Positions 41,361 to 49,995 of a stretch of DNA of 64,000 nt are shown piece after piece (position 1 is the stretch's first letter; every line of letters starts with the position of its first letter). Position numbers and translations under genes: made by a program. Origin of the DNA: Trachythela sp. YZ-2020 (lineage: Eukaryota > Cnidaria > Anthozoa > Malacalcyonacea > Clavulariidae). The notes below the pieces were generated by a model. The model made no database searches, was not told the origin of the DNA, and saw only the letters and a list, made by a program, of their open reading frames with translations. The stretch is from assembly GCA_016169945.1 (NCBI GenBank), contig JADLSH010000020.1, positions 1 to 64,000 on the forward strand, in the 5' to 3' direction.

Positions 41361-42869
41361 CGAATATTTCATCTACAAACATGAGTCAATTAATGCATGA
41401 GGTCTATGAGTGTATGAACTTTTATATTGCTTCTAAAAACTGTGTGTACAGGGACAAAAGCCCATAGGCCATTGGAACACCTTTTAAAACAATTGTCAAA
41501 ACTTCAGATTTTAGTCTTTTGCACTTGAGAATAAAATTATCGTAACTCTATGGTTGTAGATAACAGCACTATTTACACACCACATATAAATATATTACAT
41601 ACCCCCTAGTCAGAGTCTGGCATTTATTTTCTAAACTGTTCTGCCTATATCTTTTATCAATCAAATATATCAAAAGAAAATGACAATGAACTATTGTATA
41701 TTGCATACAACAGAATCATGCATGCTCAGTTGGCGAGTTACGCGGGAAATGTGTTTAAATGAAAATATATTTATCTCGCCTAGGGATAGGCAAGATCCCG
41801 CCTCTTTCTGCCGGCATCTCGCCATTCGAGTTTAGTTACCCGGTTGTGTCATGTAAACAGTCACCCGGGAAAACTAAGTTTCTATAATAGCCGGGATCTT
41901 GCCGTTGCTGAGTAACTCGCCTTGCCGGGTAACTCGCCTCCAATGCTCCATATAAACAGGCCATTACTAAGTTTAGCATACAGTCAGTCATATATATCTG
42001 GAGTGAGGCGAAATTGGCGTCCAGTGCCAGGTGAAGGAGTTTCGACTTTGATTTAAAGATTAATACTATGGTTTTATGTACTGATAACTTGATTAGCGAT
42101 TCGACCCATTTGGAAAAAATAGAATTAGCTGGGAAAATGGTACGAAAACTGTTTTCAACGTTCAGCCATAGGCTGACGTTTAGGACATCAATTTCTGCCA
42201 TCTTGACTTCACTCTTTTCATAGGCTGAACGACTGAAGTTCTTACTACAGTTTAGTACTTAATATCTCAATTGACATTGTTTGACTGTGTATTTATTGGT
42301 ACTTGTTCTAGATTCGTCGACGGGTTGAAGTTGAGACTCTGAGAACAATACACCTGACACAATAAGATAACATTCACGGTGCAGTACGTCACTAAAGACT
42401 TGGCCAATTCTTTGATGAACGGGCGTGAGGTGTTCTCTATACATATATATGTATATACTTATTAATCACCTATCTTCTATGTGGACCAAAACTATACCTT
42501 TAAATATAGTATGAACCTTGACATTTCGAATAGAGACCTACTGTAGGAAATTGTAGTTATCTTTAACTTTTGTTTGTAAGTACTTTAATCTTTCTTGGGC
42601 TTTTCTGCGGAATAGCTAATTACAGCATATTCAGGGTAGCTTTTAGTTTTCCTGTATAGGTTGGGACATATTTTATATATTTGTATTTTGTATACGTGCA
42701 TGTATTTCTAAAGTATTCTAAACCTTCTCAAACTCATTAATAATTCATGAGCAAAACACAAAGGAAATCACCACCGTATCGTTGTCTTGATACCACGGTA
42801 ATAAACACCCATAAATTAACTCAACTTTCGCGTTGAATTTCTCTTTAAATACTGGTTTGTTTGAGAAGC
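41361..42869. other. Sparse sequence with a GC-rich repeated block at 41730-41970
   Basis: No gene recognised. 41730-41970 contains repeated words of the type ggcgagttac, gatcccgcc, gggatcttgcc and gtaactcgcc in both orientations, ending ctccatataaacaggcc. This looks like a dispersed repeat made of short inverted words. The 121-aa minus-strand ORF at 41836-42201 overlaps this block and shows no known domain. Confidence 0.55.
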
Positions 42870-42984
42870 TATATCATACACTCGAAGTCGTCTATTATAG
42901 TGATTTAAAAACACCTCAAAGTATGTCAACACACTTTTCGGTGTTTCAAATCACTATAATAAACTCCTTCTTGTGTATGATATA
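42870..42984. mobile_element. Small foldback (MITE-like) element
   Basis: tatatcatacac at 42870 is inverted as gtgtatgatata ending at 42984. Inside, ctattatagtgatttaaaaacacc pairs with the inverse ggtgttt..aaatcactataat, with a short loop. No coding potential. Confidence 0.7.
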
Positions 42985-43537
42985 TTACATATACATTGAC
43001 ATAATCATGCGAGATAAATATATAATGTATCATAATTTATACCTTTTGCACCATAACACAATCTACGCTGTCCAGGTTAAGGGCTAACATTTTATTCGTA
43101 AAATGAAAAAGGATTAAAGAGAGAAAGGGAGGTGGGGAGAATGGACACTCTTGGATTTGACTGATGCATCATCAAATTTCGAAAAAATGTTTTTCTAGTG
43201 GCTATACAAGCAGATATTAAATGGAGTGCTGGACAGTGTTAACGAGCCATCTCAATAATTTAAATACTATTAAATTCATTCATGGAAAGCTACTCACACA
43301 GTCGCTAAATATCTTCTTTCTGTTGATGTTGAAGAGACTGAGGGTGCTGTTTTTCTTGTAGTTCTGCAACCGTCACTTGGACTGCGATAGAACCCAACTT
43401 GGGACCTCTTGGACTGACTGCCAAATCTTTCCATGCTGATTGCTGAATGCAGATTTCAACCTTACGTATAAATACTACACCAACATCATGCCGAATCCCC
43501 CTCGCTCCGGGTCTATAAATGATAAATATATATATAC
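42985..43537. other. Sparse sequence, no gene recognised
   Basis: AT-rich stretch without a convincing ORF, RNA or repeat structure, up to the half-MITE at 43538. Confidence 0.6.
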
Positions 43538-43675
43538 AGCTAATTCAAAAAAGGTTGTCCTTTGCAAACCTTAAACTCTAAAACCGTAAACTCTAAGCGC
43601 GAAAAGCACCATGGGAGTGCAAGTTTCAAGTTTAGGAATTGAATTTGGCGCTCATTTGTGAGTGAAATGATATAG
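43538..43675 (+). mobile_element. Half copy of the AGCTAATT foldback MITE
   Basis: Matches the left arm of the complete palindrome at 47466-47758: agctaattcaaaaaaggttg, tttgcaaaccttaaactcta, aagcgcgaaaagcac, ttgtgagtgaaatgat. The right arm is missing. Confidence 0.85.
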
Positions 43676-43909
43676 TATGTGGTTGTTTTCATATACCAAC
43701 TTGAAGAACAATATATATGAGGTTTATTGGTGGCTACAAGCGATAATGCAAAGCCCACTTCCCATGTGGTCGTATGAGCACTCTGGCCCCAAGGCACTTC
43801 ACGCATGTCTGGATGGGCATGTGTCCGAGTATTGTACCACATGCGCTTGGCGAGAGCAAGAGTATGGCGTGTAAATACGAAGTCACTCGCATCTAGACTG
43901 CGTTACAAG
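43676..43909. other. Sequence directly upstream of a hammerhead ribozyme
   Basis: A short plus-strand ORF (43677-43874) covers most of it but shows no known domain. By position it may be the body of the element that carries the ribozyme at 43910-43953. Confidence 0.4.
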
Positions 43910-43953
43910 TTGCACTGACGAGCCGTTGAACGGCGAAACATGCATGTCTGCAG
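43910..43953 (+). ncRNA. Hammerhead ribozyme, type I, canonical core (GUC cleavage site)
   Basis: Stem I 5' strand ttgca; core CTGACGA (43915-43921); stem II gccgt-tga-acggc; core GAA; stem III aca-tgca-tgt; C at the cleavage position (43948); stem I 3' strand tgcag (43949-43953). All conserved core bases are present (CUGANGA, GAAA, UH), and stem II closes with the canonical G-C pair. The 3' half (atgcatgtctgcagattt) recurs at 47760-47777 as a remnant. Self-cleavage after 43948 is predicted from the fold. Confidence 0.88.
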
Positions 43954-44142
43954 ATTTAAGTATATAATATACAGTCGAGCCCCTATAAGCGGACACCTCT
44001 TTTAAGCGGACACATATCTCAGGTCCCATTCGTTTTCTTTACTAAAATACTATTATCATAACTCCTATTAAGCGGACACCCCTCTTTAACGGACGCGGAC
44101 ACCTTACTTGGGGTCCCAATGGGCAAATCAACCTCTCTTATA

Positions 44143-44375
44143 AAGGCCATTTTCCATTACGGTCATTTTGCCCGCGCGGGCGAAGCGACCGATTCGAATC
44201 ACGTGAATAATTAGTCGCGCGGGCACGCCAAGAAAGTTGAATGTAGTTCAACTTTCAGGCGTGTCCGCGAGGTGTAAAGCGGACAAAAAAATCTCATGCT
44301 AGACACCTACAGCGAAAGTTGAAACATGGTCGCTCCGCCCGCGCGGGCAAAGCGGCTGTAATGGAAAATTGCCTT
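44143..44375. mobile_element. GC-rich palindromic MITE nested in the TIR element
   Basis: aaggccattttccattacgg at the left is inverted at the right as ccgtaatgg-like gtaatggaaaattgcctt. Inside both arms lies the perfect CpG palindrome cccgcgcggg. The centre has a second hairpin (gaaagttgaa..ttcaactttc). A half copy lies at about 49882-49955, also inside a CAGTCGAACC-type element. Confidence 0.8.
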
Positions 44376-45002
44376 AAAGCGGACAGATGACGGATTGTGT
44401 AATAAAATTTATTCAATATTCGACAGTAAATAACAATTGAGATCAATTTACATTACAGTTCTGCAGTTTTCCATAGATAAATATATTAGACAGTCGGTCA
44501 CGGACATTGTCCGACCCATTCGTGAAATTGTCCGACGTAGAGCGGAAAGCACCGGACATTCTGTCCGACCCAAGTGAGACTGAGGTTTATTGTTTGTCCG
44601 ACCTGATTGTATTATGGAATATATATTATGGGCTGATATCCATTGTCCAAATCTTAACGACGGATTTAGGGCGAGAAAAGCAATGAATTATTCAGCGCTC
44701 TTCAAGCCGTGTACAATTTCTTTTTCCCAAAGTGGCAAGGAAAGTTAGTTTTGGCTCAGAAATAAGTATGAGTGACAGTTATAACACAACGTATTCAATA
44801 TCGGCACAACATTTACTGTTCAAAATTTAATTAATACATTGTGCTGATATTAATTTGTGTCATTTTTACTTATTTCCGAGCCAAACAGAACTGAAGGTCG
44901 TCGGACATCATCATACATGTCCGACCCAAACTCAAAGTCATCGGACATTTTGTCAGACGACTATACCGACCGATATTTTAAGGCCTGTTAGACTAATCTA
45001 AT

Positions 45003-45551
45003 TTAATCTTCGAGGTCAAACTTTTCTTTCTTTAATTTGTCTTTTAACCAACTGCAAGAGAAACTATCTCCTTTAAACGTAAACTTACAAGGGAGTTCGA
45101 CGCCATAACCAGCCCCTCTGTTGACACGTTTACCCTTGATTATTACTGTTCCTGAATTGGTTGCGCGTTTCAAAAATGTTGTTACCCACCGCGCCATCAA
45201 CTTAGGGATGTGACTAACAACTTCCATATCATTTGTCATTTCATTCTGATGAACGAAAGACTTCATCTGCAATCTTTTCGTCTGTAATCTGGTAGATCTC
45301 ACAGAAGCGCTTGAGCTTTGCCTTTTACGAACAACAGCGACAGCATTATCATCTTCCTTATTATTGGGCTCCCGCTTAAGACAGTGTTCATCACCAATTT
45401 TCGGTTCCCATACTTCCAAATATACGTGATATCCTCGAACAAATGATGTCACTTGTACGATTTCCATTGGCACACAATCACGGTACTGCGCGCAAGCGGG
45501 ATATTTCGTACAAACAAAGCTGAGTGTAAAACGCAGTGCGCTTAGTGACAT
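45003..45551 (-). CDS. HIRAN-like domain protein (182 aa)
   Basis: Uninterrupted ORF, ATG at 45551, stop at 45003. Residues 39-75 (GYHVYLEVWEPKIGDEHCLK then REPNNKEDDNAVAVV) match the start of a HIRAN domain, where REPxNxxDxNAVxV is the typical signature. Residues about 109-160 contain VVSHIPK, like the VGHIPR strand of the family, and GVELPCKFTFKG at the end of the fold. HIRAN domains of HLTF and Rad5 bind 3' DNA ends; stand-alone relatives are common in invertebrates, often with unknown role. Between the two halves lies a basic insert (residues 76-105, many R, K and S). There is no membrane segment or signal peptide, and no helicase or nuclease domain. It sits inside the TIR element 43972-46169. 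An upstream exon cannot be excluded. Function is unknown beyond possible DNA binding. Confidence 0.6.
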   Translation of the reverse strand: MSLSALRFTLSFVCTKYPACAQYRDCVPMEIVQVTSFVRGYHVYLEVWEPKIGDEHCLKREPNNKEDDNAVAVVRKRQSSSASVRSTRLQTKRLQMKSFVHQNEMTNDMEVVSHIPKLMARWVTTFLKRATNSGTVIIKGKRVNRGAGYGVELPCKFTFKGDSFSCSWLKDKLKKEKFDLED

Positions 45552-45894
45552 GCTATTCGGTAGATTAGCCGGATGTCGGTTACGACTATTCTTTCACTAG
45601 CTGTTGTTACTCTATGCTGTAGAAATCTGAGACGCACATAATTTGGGCCTGCGATTTCTATATACGTTGACTAAAGGGCATGGTTTTTAAACGGTTAGAA
45701 ACAAATCCCTGTGTTTATAGATGGTGAATTATTTACGTTTCTTATATTATCTCATGCAGAGGTATGTTTTACCTAAGAATAAAGATAGTGTGTATACCGG
45801 CCAGGAGTATATATAGCTCAGCTTGCTAATTATTTGCTAGATATTTTTTACTGTTTTAATACTCAAATTACACACCCAAATTCGCCTCCTCCTG

Positions 45895-46150
45895 ACACCT
45901 TTTAAGCGGACACCCTTTTTAAGCGGACGCCCCTTTTAAGCGGACACCCCTTTTAAGCGGACACCCCTTTTAAGCGGACACCCCTTTTAAGCGGACACCC
46001 CTTTTAAGCGGACACCCCTTTTAAGCGGACACCCCTTTTAAGCGGACACCCCTTTTAAGCGGACACCCCTTTTAAGCGGACACCCCTTTTAAGCGGACAC
46101 CCCTTTTAAGCGGACACCCCTTTTAAGCGGACACCCCTTTTAAGCGGACG
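45895..46150. repeat. 17-bp minisatellite, about 15 copies
   Basis: Unit ttaagcggacacccctt, nearly perfect. The unit equals part of the terminal sequence of the surrounding TIR element, so the array arose by tandem growth of the subterminal repeat. Confidence 0.95.
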
Positions 46151-46203
46151 CTTAATAGGGGTTCGACTGTATATATATAGTAGCTTAATCTTAAAATATA
46201 TTC

Positions 46204-46251
46204 ACCGCTACACAGTGTTTCACGCCTCTTTCAAAGCGATCTTCAGGCGAT
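46204..46251 (-). ncRNA. Hammerhead ribozyme, type I, minus strand
   Basis: Read on the minus strand: stem I atcgc; core CTGAAGA; stem II tcgcttt-gaaa-gaggcgt with U.U at its base and then C-G, G-C, C-G; core GAA; stem III aca-ctg-tgt; A at the cleavage position; stem I gcggt. It follows the 3' end of a minus-strand PLE remnant (46252-46365), the same order as at 49996-50050. Confidence 0.82.
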
Positions 46252-46365
46252 TCTACTCAAATGATGGTTTGATTGCGTAAACTAACGGTTTGCTGACGCG
46301 TTCGATTATTTGCGCGTGCGTTTAAAATTTCGCGCGCTAAACGAATTACGGATCAGAATAGTTCT
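46252..46365 (-). pseudogene. 3' end of a minus-strand Penelope-like element
   Basis: Minus-strand translation gives RNSFSARNFKRTRK then a stop, matching RNKFSAGNFKRAQGN near the C-terminus of the PLE protein at 50056-51219. Only this tail remains. It abuts a plus-strand PLE fragment that starts at 46366, giving a back-to-back inverted arrangement. Confidence 0.7.
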
Positions 46366-47449
46366 GATCTTTTGTTCAACGTCCTAGACTTAACTTTCAA
46401 TCTGGAAGAAGAGAAATACTCGCCATACAGGAAACCAAACAACGACCCTCTCTACATAGACAGTCGGTCAAATCACCCTCCTTCCATTATTAAACATATT
46501 CCGGAGTTAATCAGCAAACGAATATCGATGACGGTTTACCACCCGCTCATTCATCAGCTTCGATGTAGTAGATTTTTACCCATCCATATCGGAAGAGTTG
46601 CCGAAACAAGCCCTATCCTTTGCCTCGCAATACGACGTGATAACCGAGAATGAAAAAAGCATCATTATTCAGGCAAAAAATACCCTCCTCTTCAACGGTA
46701 ACTCAACTTGGTGAAAGAAAACATCAAACTCCCTCTTCGACGTTTCCATGGGCAGCTTTGACGGCGCAGAAACATGCGAACTAGTTGGCTCCTACCTACT
46801 ATCGAAATTGACAACCGAGTACGGCAATGATATCGGTCTGTACAGAGATGACGGTTTAGCAGCATTTAACAAAACCCCGAGAGAGATCGAGAACATTAAA
46901 AAACACATTTGTAAGATATTCAGCGACCACAACCTAAAGATCACCACTGAAGCTAACAAGAAATGTGCCAACTATCTCGACATTACATTAGATCTATCCG
47001 CATCTTACAAACCTTATATGAAACCCGGAAACGTCCCACAATACGTCAACAGCCAAAGCAACCACCCACCATCAATACTCCGCAGCATACCAGAGGCAAT
47101 CAACAGACGGCTATCCAATATATCCTCGGATAAGCAATCGTTTGACTCGGTCATTCCACCTTATCAAGAAGCCCTGCAAAGAAGCGGTTACAACTACCCC
47201 CTAAGCTTCAAACCTCAACCTCCAAAGCCAAAACGCTCCAGAAGCAGAAACGTAATATGGTTCAACCCGCCCTACAGCGCCAATATTGGGCACAAATGTC
47301 TGCAAGCCATTAACGAATGTTTCCCGCAAAGCCATCCATTGCACAAAATACTCAACCGAAACACGTTAAAGCTGAGTTATAGCTGTATGCCAAACATACA
47401 GAACGTTATTTCGGCCCACAACAAAACCATACTTAACAAAACCATATAA
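46366..47449 (+). pseudogene. Penelope-like element, chimeric reverse-transcriptase fragment
   Basis: Two PLE lineages are joined. 46366-46525 encodes NVLDLTFNLEEEKYSPYRKP and SNHPPSIIKHIPE, which belongs downstream of the RT catalytic motif and resembles the PLE at 50056-51219. From about 46536 the reading starts again at RT motif A in another frame (SFISFDVVDFYPSISEEL), resembling the PLE at 56668. It continues through a TGA stop at 46712-46714 (the relative has TGC, Cys) to [14 protein letters not shown] and the catalytic [11 protein letters not shown] (46748-46870), then the SNHPPSI and [10 protein letters not shown] blocks. It ends at 47449 before the GIY-YIG domain. PLE reverse transcriptases copy RNA at DNA ends or nicks; this copy is dead. 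Confidence 0.85.
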
Positions 47450-47465
47450 TATATATACATATATA

Positions 47466-47758
47466 TAGCTAATTAAAAAAAGGTTGTCCTTTGCAAACCT
47501 TAAACTCCAAAACCTTTAAACTCTAAGCGCGAAAAGCACTATGCGAGTGCAAGTTTCAAGTTTAAAGTTTGAATTTGGCGGTCATTTGTGAGTGAAATGA
47601 TTAATATCGTAATGATTAATAAGGATATATCAATCACAAATGGCCGCCATATTCAATTCCTAAACTTGAAACTTGCGCTCCCATAGTGCTTTTCGCGCTT
47701 AGAGTTTAGGGTTTTAGAGTTTAAGGTTTGCAATGGACAACCTTTTTTGAATTAGCTG
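47466..47758. mobile_element. Complete palindromic MITE (AGCTAATT family)
   Basis: Near-perfect inverted repeat: left agctaatt..aaaaaggttgtc and tttgcaaaccttaaactc, right gtttaaggtttgcaa and gacaaccttttttgaatt agct. The arms are about 125 bp with a short AT-rich centre. It sits between two PLE pieces, and its right edge truncates a hammerhead remnant (atgcatgtctgcag at 47760). A half copy lies at 43538-43675 and a small piece near 58545-58575. Confidence 0.9.
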
Positions 47759-47777
47759 TATGCATGTCTGCAGATTT

Positions 47778-47780
<3 letters not shown>

Positions 47781-47824
<44 letters not shown>
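47781..47824. repeat. (TA)n microsatellite
   Basis: Uninterrupted TA repeat of about 22 units, directly before the next PLE fragment. Confidence 0.95.
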
Positions 47825-47826
<2 letters not shown>

Positions 47827-47829
47827 TCC

Positions 47830-48845
47830 GGGACTTTCTACGACTAATTGATAAGCATTTCCCGAAAACAGACCCGCTACATAAGATCTTTAACCGCAAC
47901 ACTATCAAAGTCTCGTACAGCTGCATGGAAAATGTAAAAAGTGCCATTTCTCGACACAACAAGCGCGTTCTGACCAAAGTCCAGTCTCCCGAAAGCTCAA
48001 GTGAAAGCTGTAATTGTAGAGTCCCCAGCGAATGCCCACTCGATCGGAGACGTCAGACCAAGAGTATTGTTTACAAGGCTGAGATAAGAACTAAGGATAA
48101 TAACGATACATATATCGGGATGACGGCGAATACGTTCAAAGCAAGGCATATTTTAACATACATACTGGGTGGGGGCCACTTGGCCCCCCAGGCCCTCTTG
48201 GGCCCCCAGGCCCTCTTGATGGCCCCCAGGCCCTCTTGATGGCCCCCACTCACACAAACTTGGCCCCCCACTCCCTGGGCCCTTTATACATTGGGTCGTT
48301 TACAGAGTAAATTATTTGTCTGTGTTTAACGAAATATTATTTTTATGGCTTATATAGTTAGGCATTTTTACAGTTTTAGTTAAAACATTGAAATACTATT
48401 GGCTTGGCAATTTCAGAGCTCCAGATTTCAAAATTTTCCCGGGAAAAAACTCCCCCGGACCCCTACAGGGCTCGCGCCTTCAGCACTCAGATTAAGGGCC
48501 CTTTTTTAGAAATGGCCCCCCACTTAGAAATCCTTAAAATATGCCCTGGTTCAAAGAGAGGTATGGGAACCACAAGAAATCGTTTAACGATCCGCGGTAT
48601 GAGAATGAAACGGAACTTTCCAAGTACGTGTGGAAATTGAAGCGTGTAGATAAAGACTATAAAATTAAATGGACTATCGTGACGCGCGCTCCATCGTATT
48701 CCGCTGGTGGAAAATATTGCAACCTTTGCACTGAAGAGAAGCTTTGTCTACTAAAAGCTGAAAAGAACAAAACTTTAAACCGAAGATCGGAACTTTTTGT
48801 GAAATGCCGGCACGCAATAAAGTTCAGCGCTGCAAAATTCAATGT
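47830..48845 (+). pseudogene. Penelope-like element 3' fragment with GIY-YIG endonuclease, split by a hAT-type MITE
   Basis: Starts at DFLRLIDKHFPKTDPLHKIF and runs through VSYSCMENV, a cysteine motif (CNCRVPSECP) and the endonuclease start IVYKAE..DTYIGMTANTFK up to 48141. The frame resumes at 48549 with FKERYGNHKKSF, ETELSKYVWKLK, CNLCTEEKLCLLKA and ends near KFSAAKFN at 48845. The catalytic GIY-YIG pattern is IY..YIG with the following Arg and the Glu of ETELSKY. The 407-bp insertion splits the domain between YIG and the Arg/His helix. A large palindrome starts at 48846 and a hammerhead ribozyme follows at 49335, so the original 3' part probably reached 49385 or beyond. Confidence 0.88.
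48142..48548. mobile_element. hAT-type MITE with 8-bp target duplication, inside a PLE endonuclease
   Basis: The element begins CAAGGCATATTTTAA and ends TTAAAATATGCCCTG (inverse with one mismatch). It is flanked by an exact 8-bp duplication GTTCAAAG at 48134-48141 and 48549-48556. An 8-bp duplication and CAGGG-like ends fit the hAT superfamily. Removing the element and one duplication restores the PLE frame at TFK/FKER. The interior holds a repeated GC-rich word (ggccccc-aggccctctt) and no ORF. Confidence 0.92.
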
Positions 48846-49326
48846 AATATATACAAACCGCATAAGAGGTCTTTATCAGATTTAAAACATCGAGGCGCAG
48901 CCGAGTGTTTTAGATCTGATAAAGGCCGAACTGTAAGGTTTGTATATGACTTCTAAAATGACTCGTTTTGTACGCTCACTGGCGTTGGAATTTTGAAGAT
49001 TGATGTTTATATCTACGCTGTAAAAATTGAAGAAGAAAATTTGAGCAAGTCTATATCATGTTATTCATAGGCAAAATACAAAGGAAACTCATGACCCGTA
49101 GCGGATCTATATATTTGATATAGACTTGCTCAAATTTTCTCCTTCAATTTTTACAGCGTAGATAACATCAATCTTCAAAATTCCAACGCCAGTGAGCGTA
49201 CAAAACGAGTCATTTTAGAAGTCATATACAAACCTTACAGTTCGGCCTTTATCAGATCTAAAACACTCGGCTGCGCCTCGATGTCTTAAATCTGATAAAG
49301 ACCTCTTGTGCGGTTTGTATATATTA
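48846..49326. mobile_element. Large palindromic element, arms about 210 bp
   Basis: taatatatacaaaccgc at the left is inverted at the right as gcggtttgtatatatta. The arms stay nearly identical inward through agaggtctttatcag, cattttagaag and ttgagcaagtctatatca, with a loop of about 58 nt around 49059-49116. A transcript would fold into a hairpin of some 200 bp. It directly follows the PLE endonuclease frame and precedes the tandem hammerheads. Confidence 0.92.
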
Positions 49327-49334
49327 CATATATA

Positions 49335-49385
49335 TGTTAACCTGATGATTGCCTTGACCAGGCATGAAACTTTAAGTAGTTAACA
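49335..49385 (+). ncRNA. Hammerhead ribozyme, type I (first of a tandem pair)
   Basis: Stem I tgttaac with its perfect 7-bp partner gttaaca (49379-49385); core CTGATGA (49342-49348); stem II ttgcct-tgacc-aggcat with U.U at the base; core GAA; stem III ac-tttaa-gt; A at the cleavage position (49378). A very short stem III is the form reported for PLE-type hammerheads. It lies on the same strand as, and 3' of, the PLE at 47830-48845. Confidence 0.88.
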
Positions 49386-49465
49386 AATGTTTGTATAATT
49401 TTGATTTATTAAACATTTTATATATATAAAATATATAAAATGTTTTTAGTTAAATGCTGTTTTTA

Positions 49466-49513
49466 GTCGCCTGATGATTGCCTTGCAAGAGGCATGAAAC
49501 TTTAAGTAGCGAT
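49466..49513 (+). ncRNA. Hammerhead ribozyme, type I (second of a tandem pair)
   Basis: Stem I gtcgc/gcgat; core CTGATGA (49471-49477); stem II ttgcct-tgcaag-aggcat, again with U.U at the base; GAA; stem III ac-tttaa-gt; A cleavage position at 49508. The predicted cleavage sites of the pair (after 49378 and after 49508) are exactly 130 nt apart. Confidence 0.88.
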
Positions 49514-49608
49514 AGAAATATTTTGAGATAAACAAATAAATAGCTCTGCTGAATACTCTCAGTATTGAGCACTCTCTTATCTATTACGAAGTTACCATTA
49601 TTATTATC

Positions 49609-49634
49609 ATTATTATATATATATATATATATAT
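49609..49634. repeat. (TA)n microsatellite
   Basis: Short TA run. Sequence from 49514 to 49714 is otherwise AT-rich filler with no gene; agagtgctcaatac and its inverse gtattgagcactct flank the TA run, so 49555-49685 may be another small foldback. Confidence 0.75.
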
Positions 49635-49714
49635 AAATTGAAATTTGATTTGTTTGTATAGTAGAATAAAGAGTGCTCAATACCATTCAAAGTAGAGCAA
49701 AAATATAATATAAT

Positions 49715-49972
49715 ACAGTCGAACCTGTATTAAGCGGTCACCCTCGGGGATTTCGCAACTGACCGCTTAATACAGGTTGACCGCTTAATACAGGTCTTGT
49801 AAAAAATCACCACACGGCTTAAATATAACATTTAATATAACTAAATTTGAACTTTCAGTAATACATTTCAATACACATGCCAACTAATTATTCAAGTGAT
49901 TCGAATCGGTCGCTTCGCCCGCGCGGGCAAAACGACCGTAATGGAAAATGGCCTTAATACAGGTTCGACTGT
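49715..49972. mobile_element. MITE of the CAGTCGAACC family
   Basis: Starts (a)cagtcgaacctgtattaag and ends with the inverse cttaatacaggttcgactg, flanked by TA. The left part repeats gaccgcttaatacagg. The right part contains a half copy of the GC-rich palindromic MITE (49882-49955; compare 44143-44375). Same terminus as the 2.2-kb element at 43972-46169. Confidence 0.88.
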
Positions 49973-49995
49973 ATGTTATAATTTACTCGCTAGCC

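Larger units (their letters stand above)
43972..46169. mobile_element. 2.2-kb TA-flanked TIR element carrying a HIRAN-like ORF
   Basis: The left end is CAGTCGAGCCCCTATAAGCG, the right end the inverse cttaataggggttcgactg, with TA on both sides (43970-43971, 46170-46171). TA target sites and the CAGTCGAACC-like terminus recur at 49715-49972 and in part at 5700-5800 and 58590-58635, so this is one family. Ends and target fit a Tc1/mariner-superfamily element. Inside are a nested palindromic MITE (44143-44375), gtccgac-rich repeats (44490-44960), a minus-strand 182-aa HIRAN-like ORF (45003-45551) and a 17-bp minisatellite grown from the right terminus (45895-46150). No DDE transposase is seen, so movement would need one supplied in trans. 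It could also be two family ends that happen to flank a gene. Confidence 0.65.

Noticed and set aside
41836..42201. 121-aa minus-strand ORF
   Set aside because: It overlaps a dispersed repeat made of short inverted words and shows no recognisable domain.
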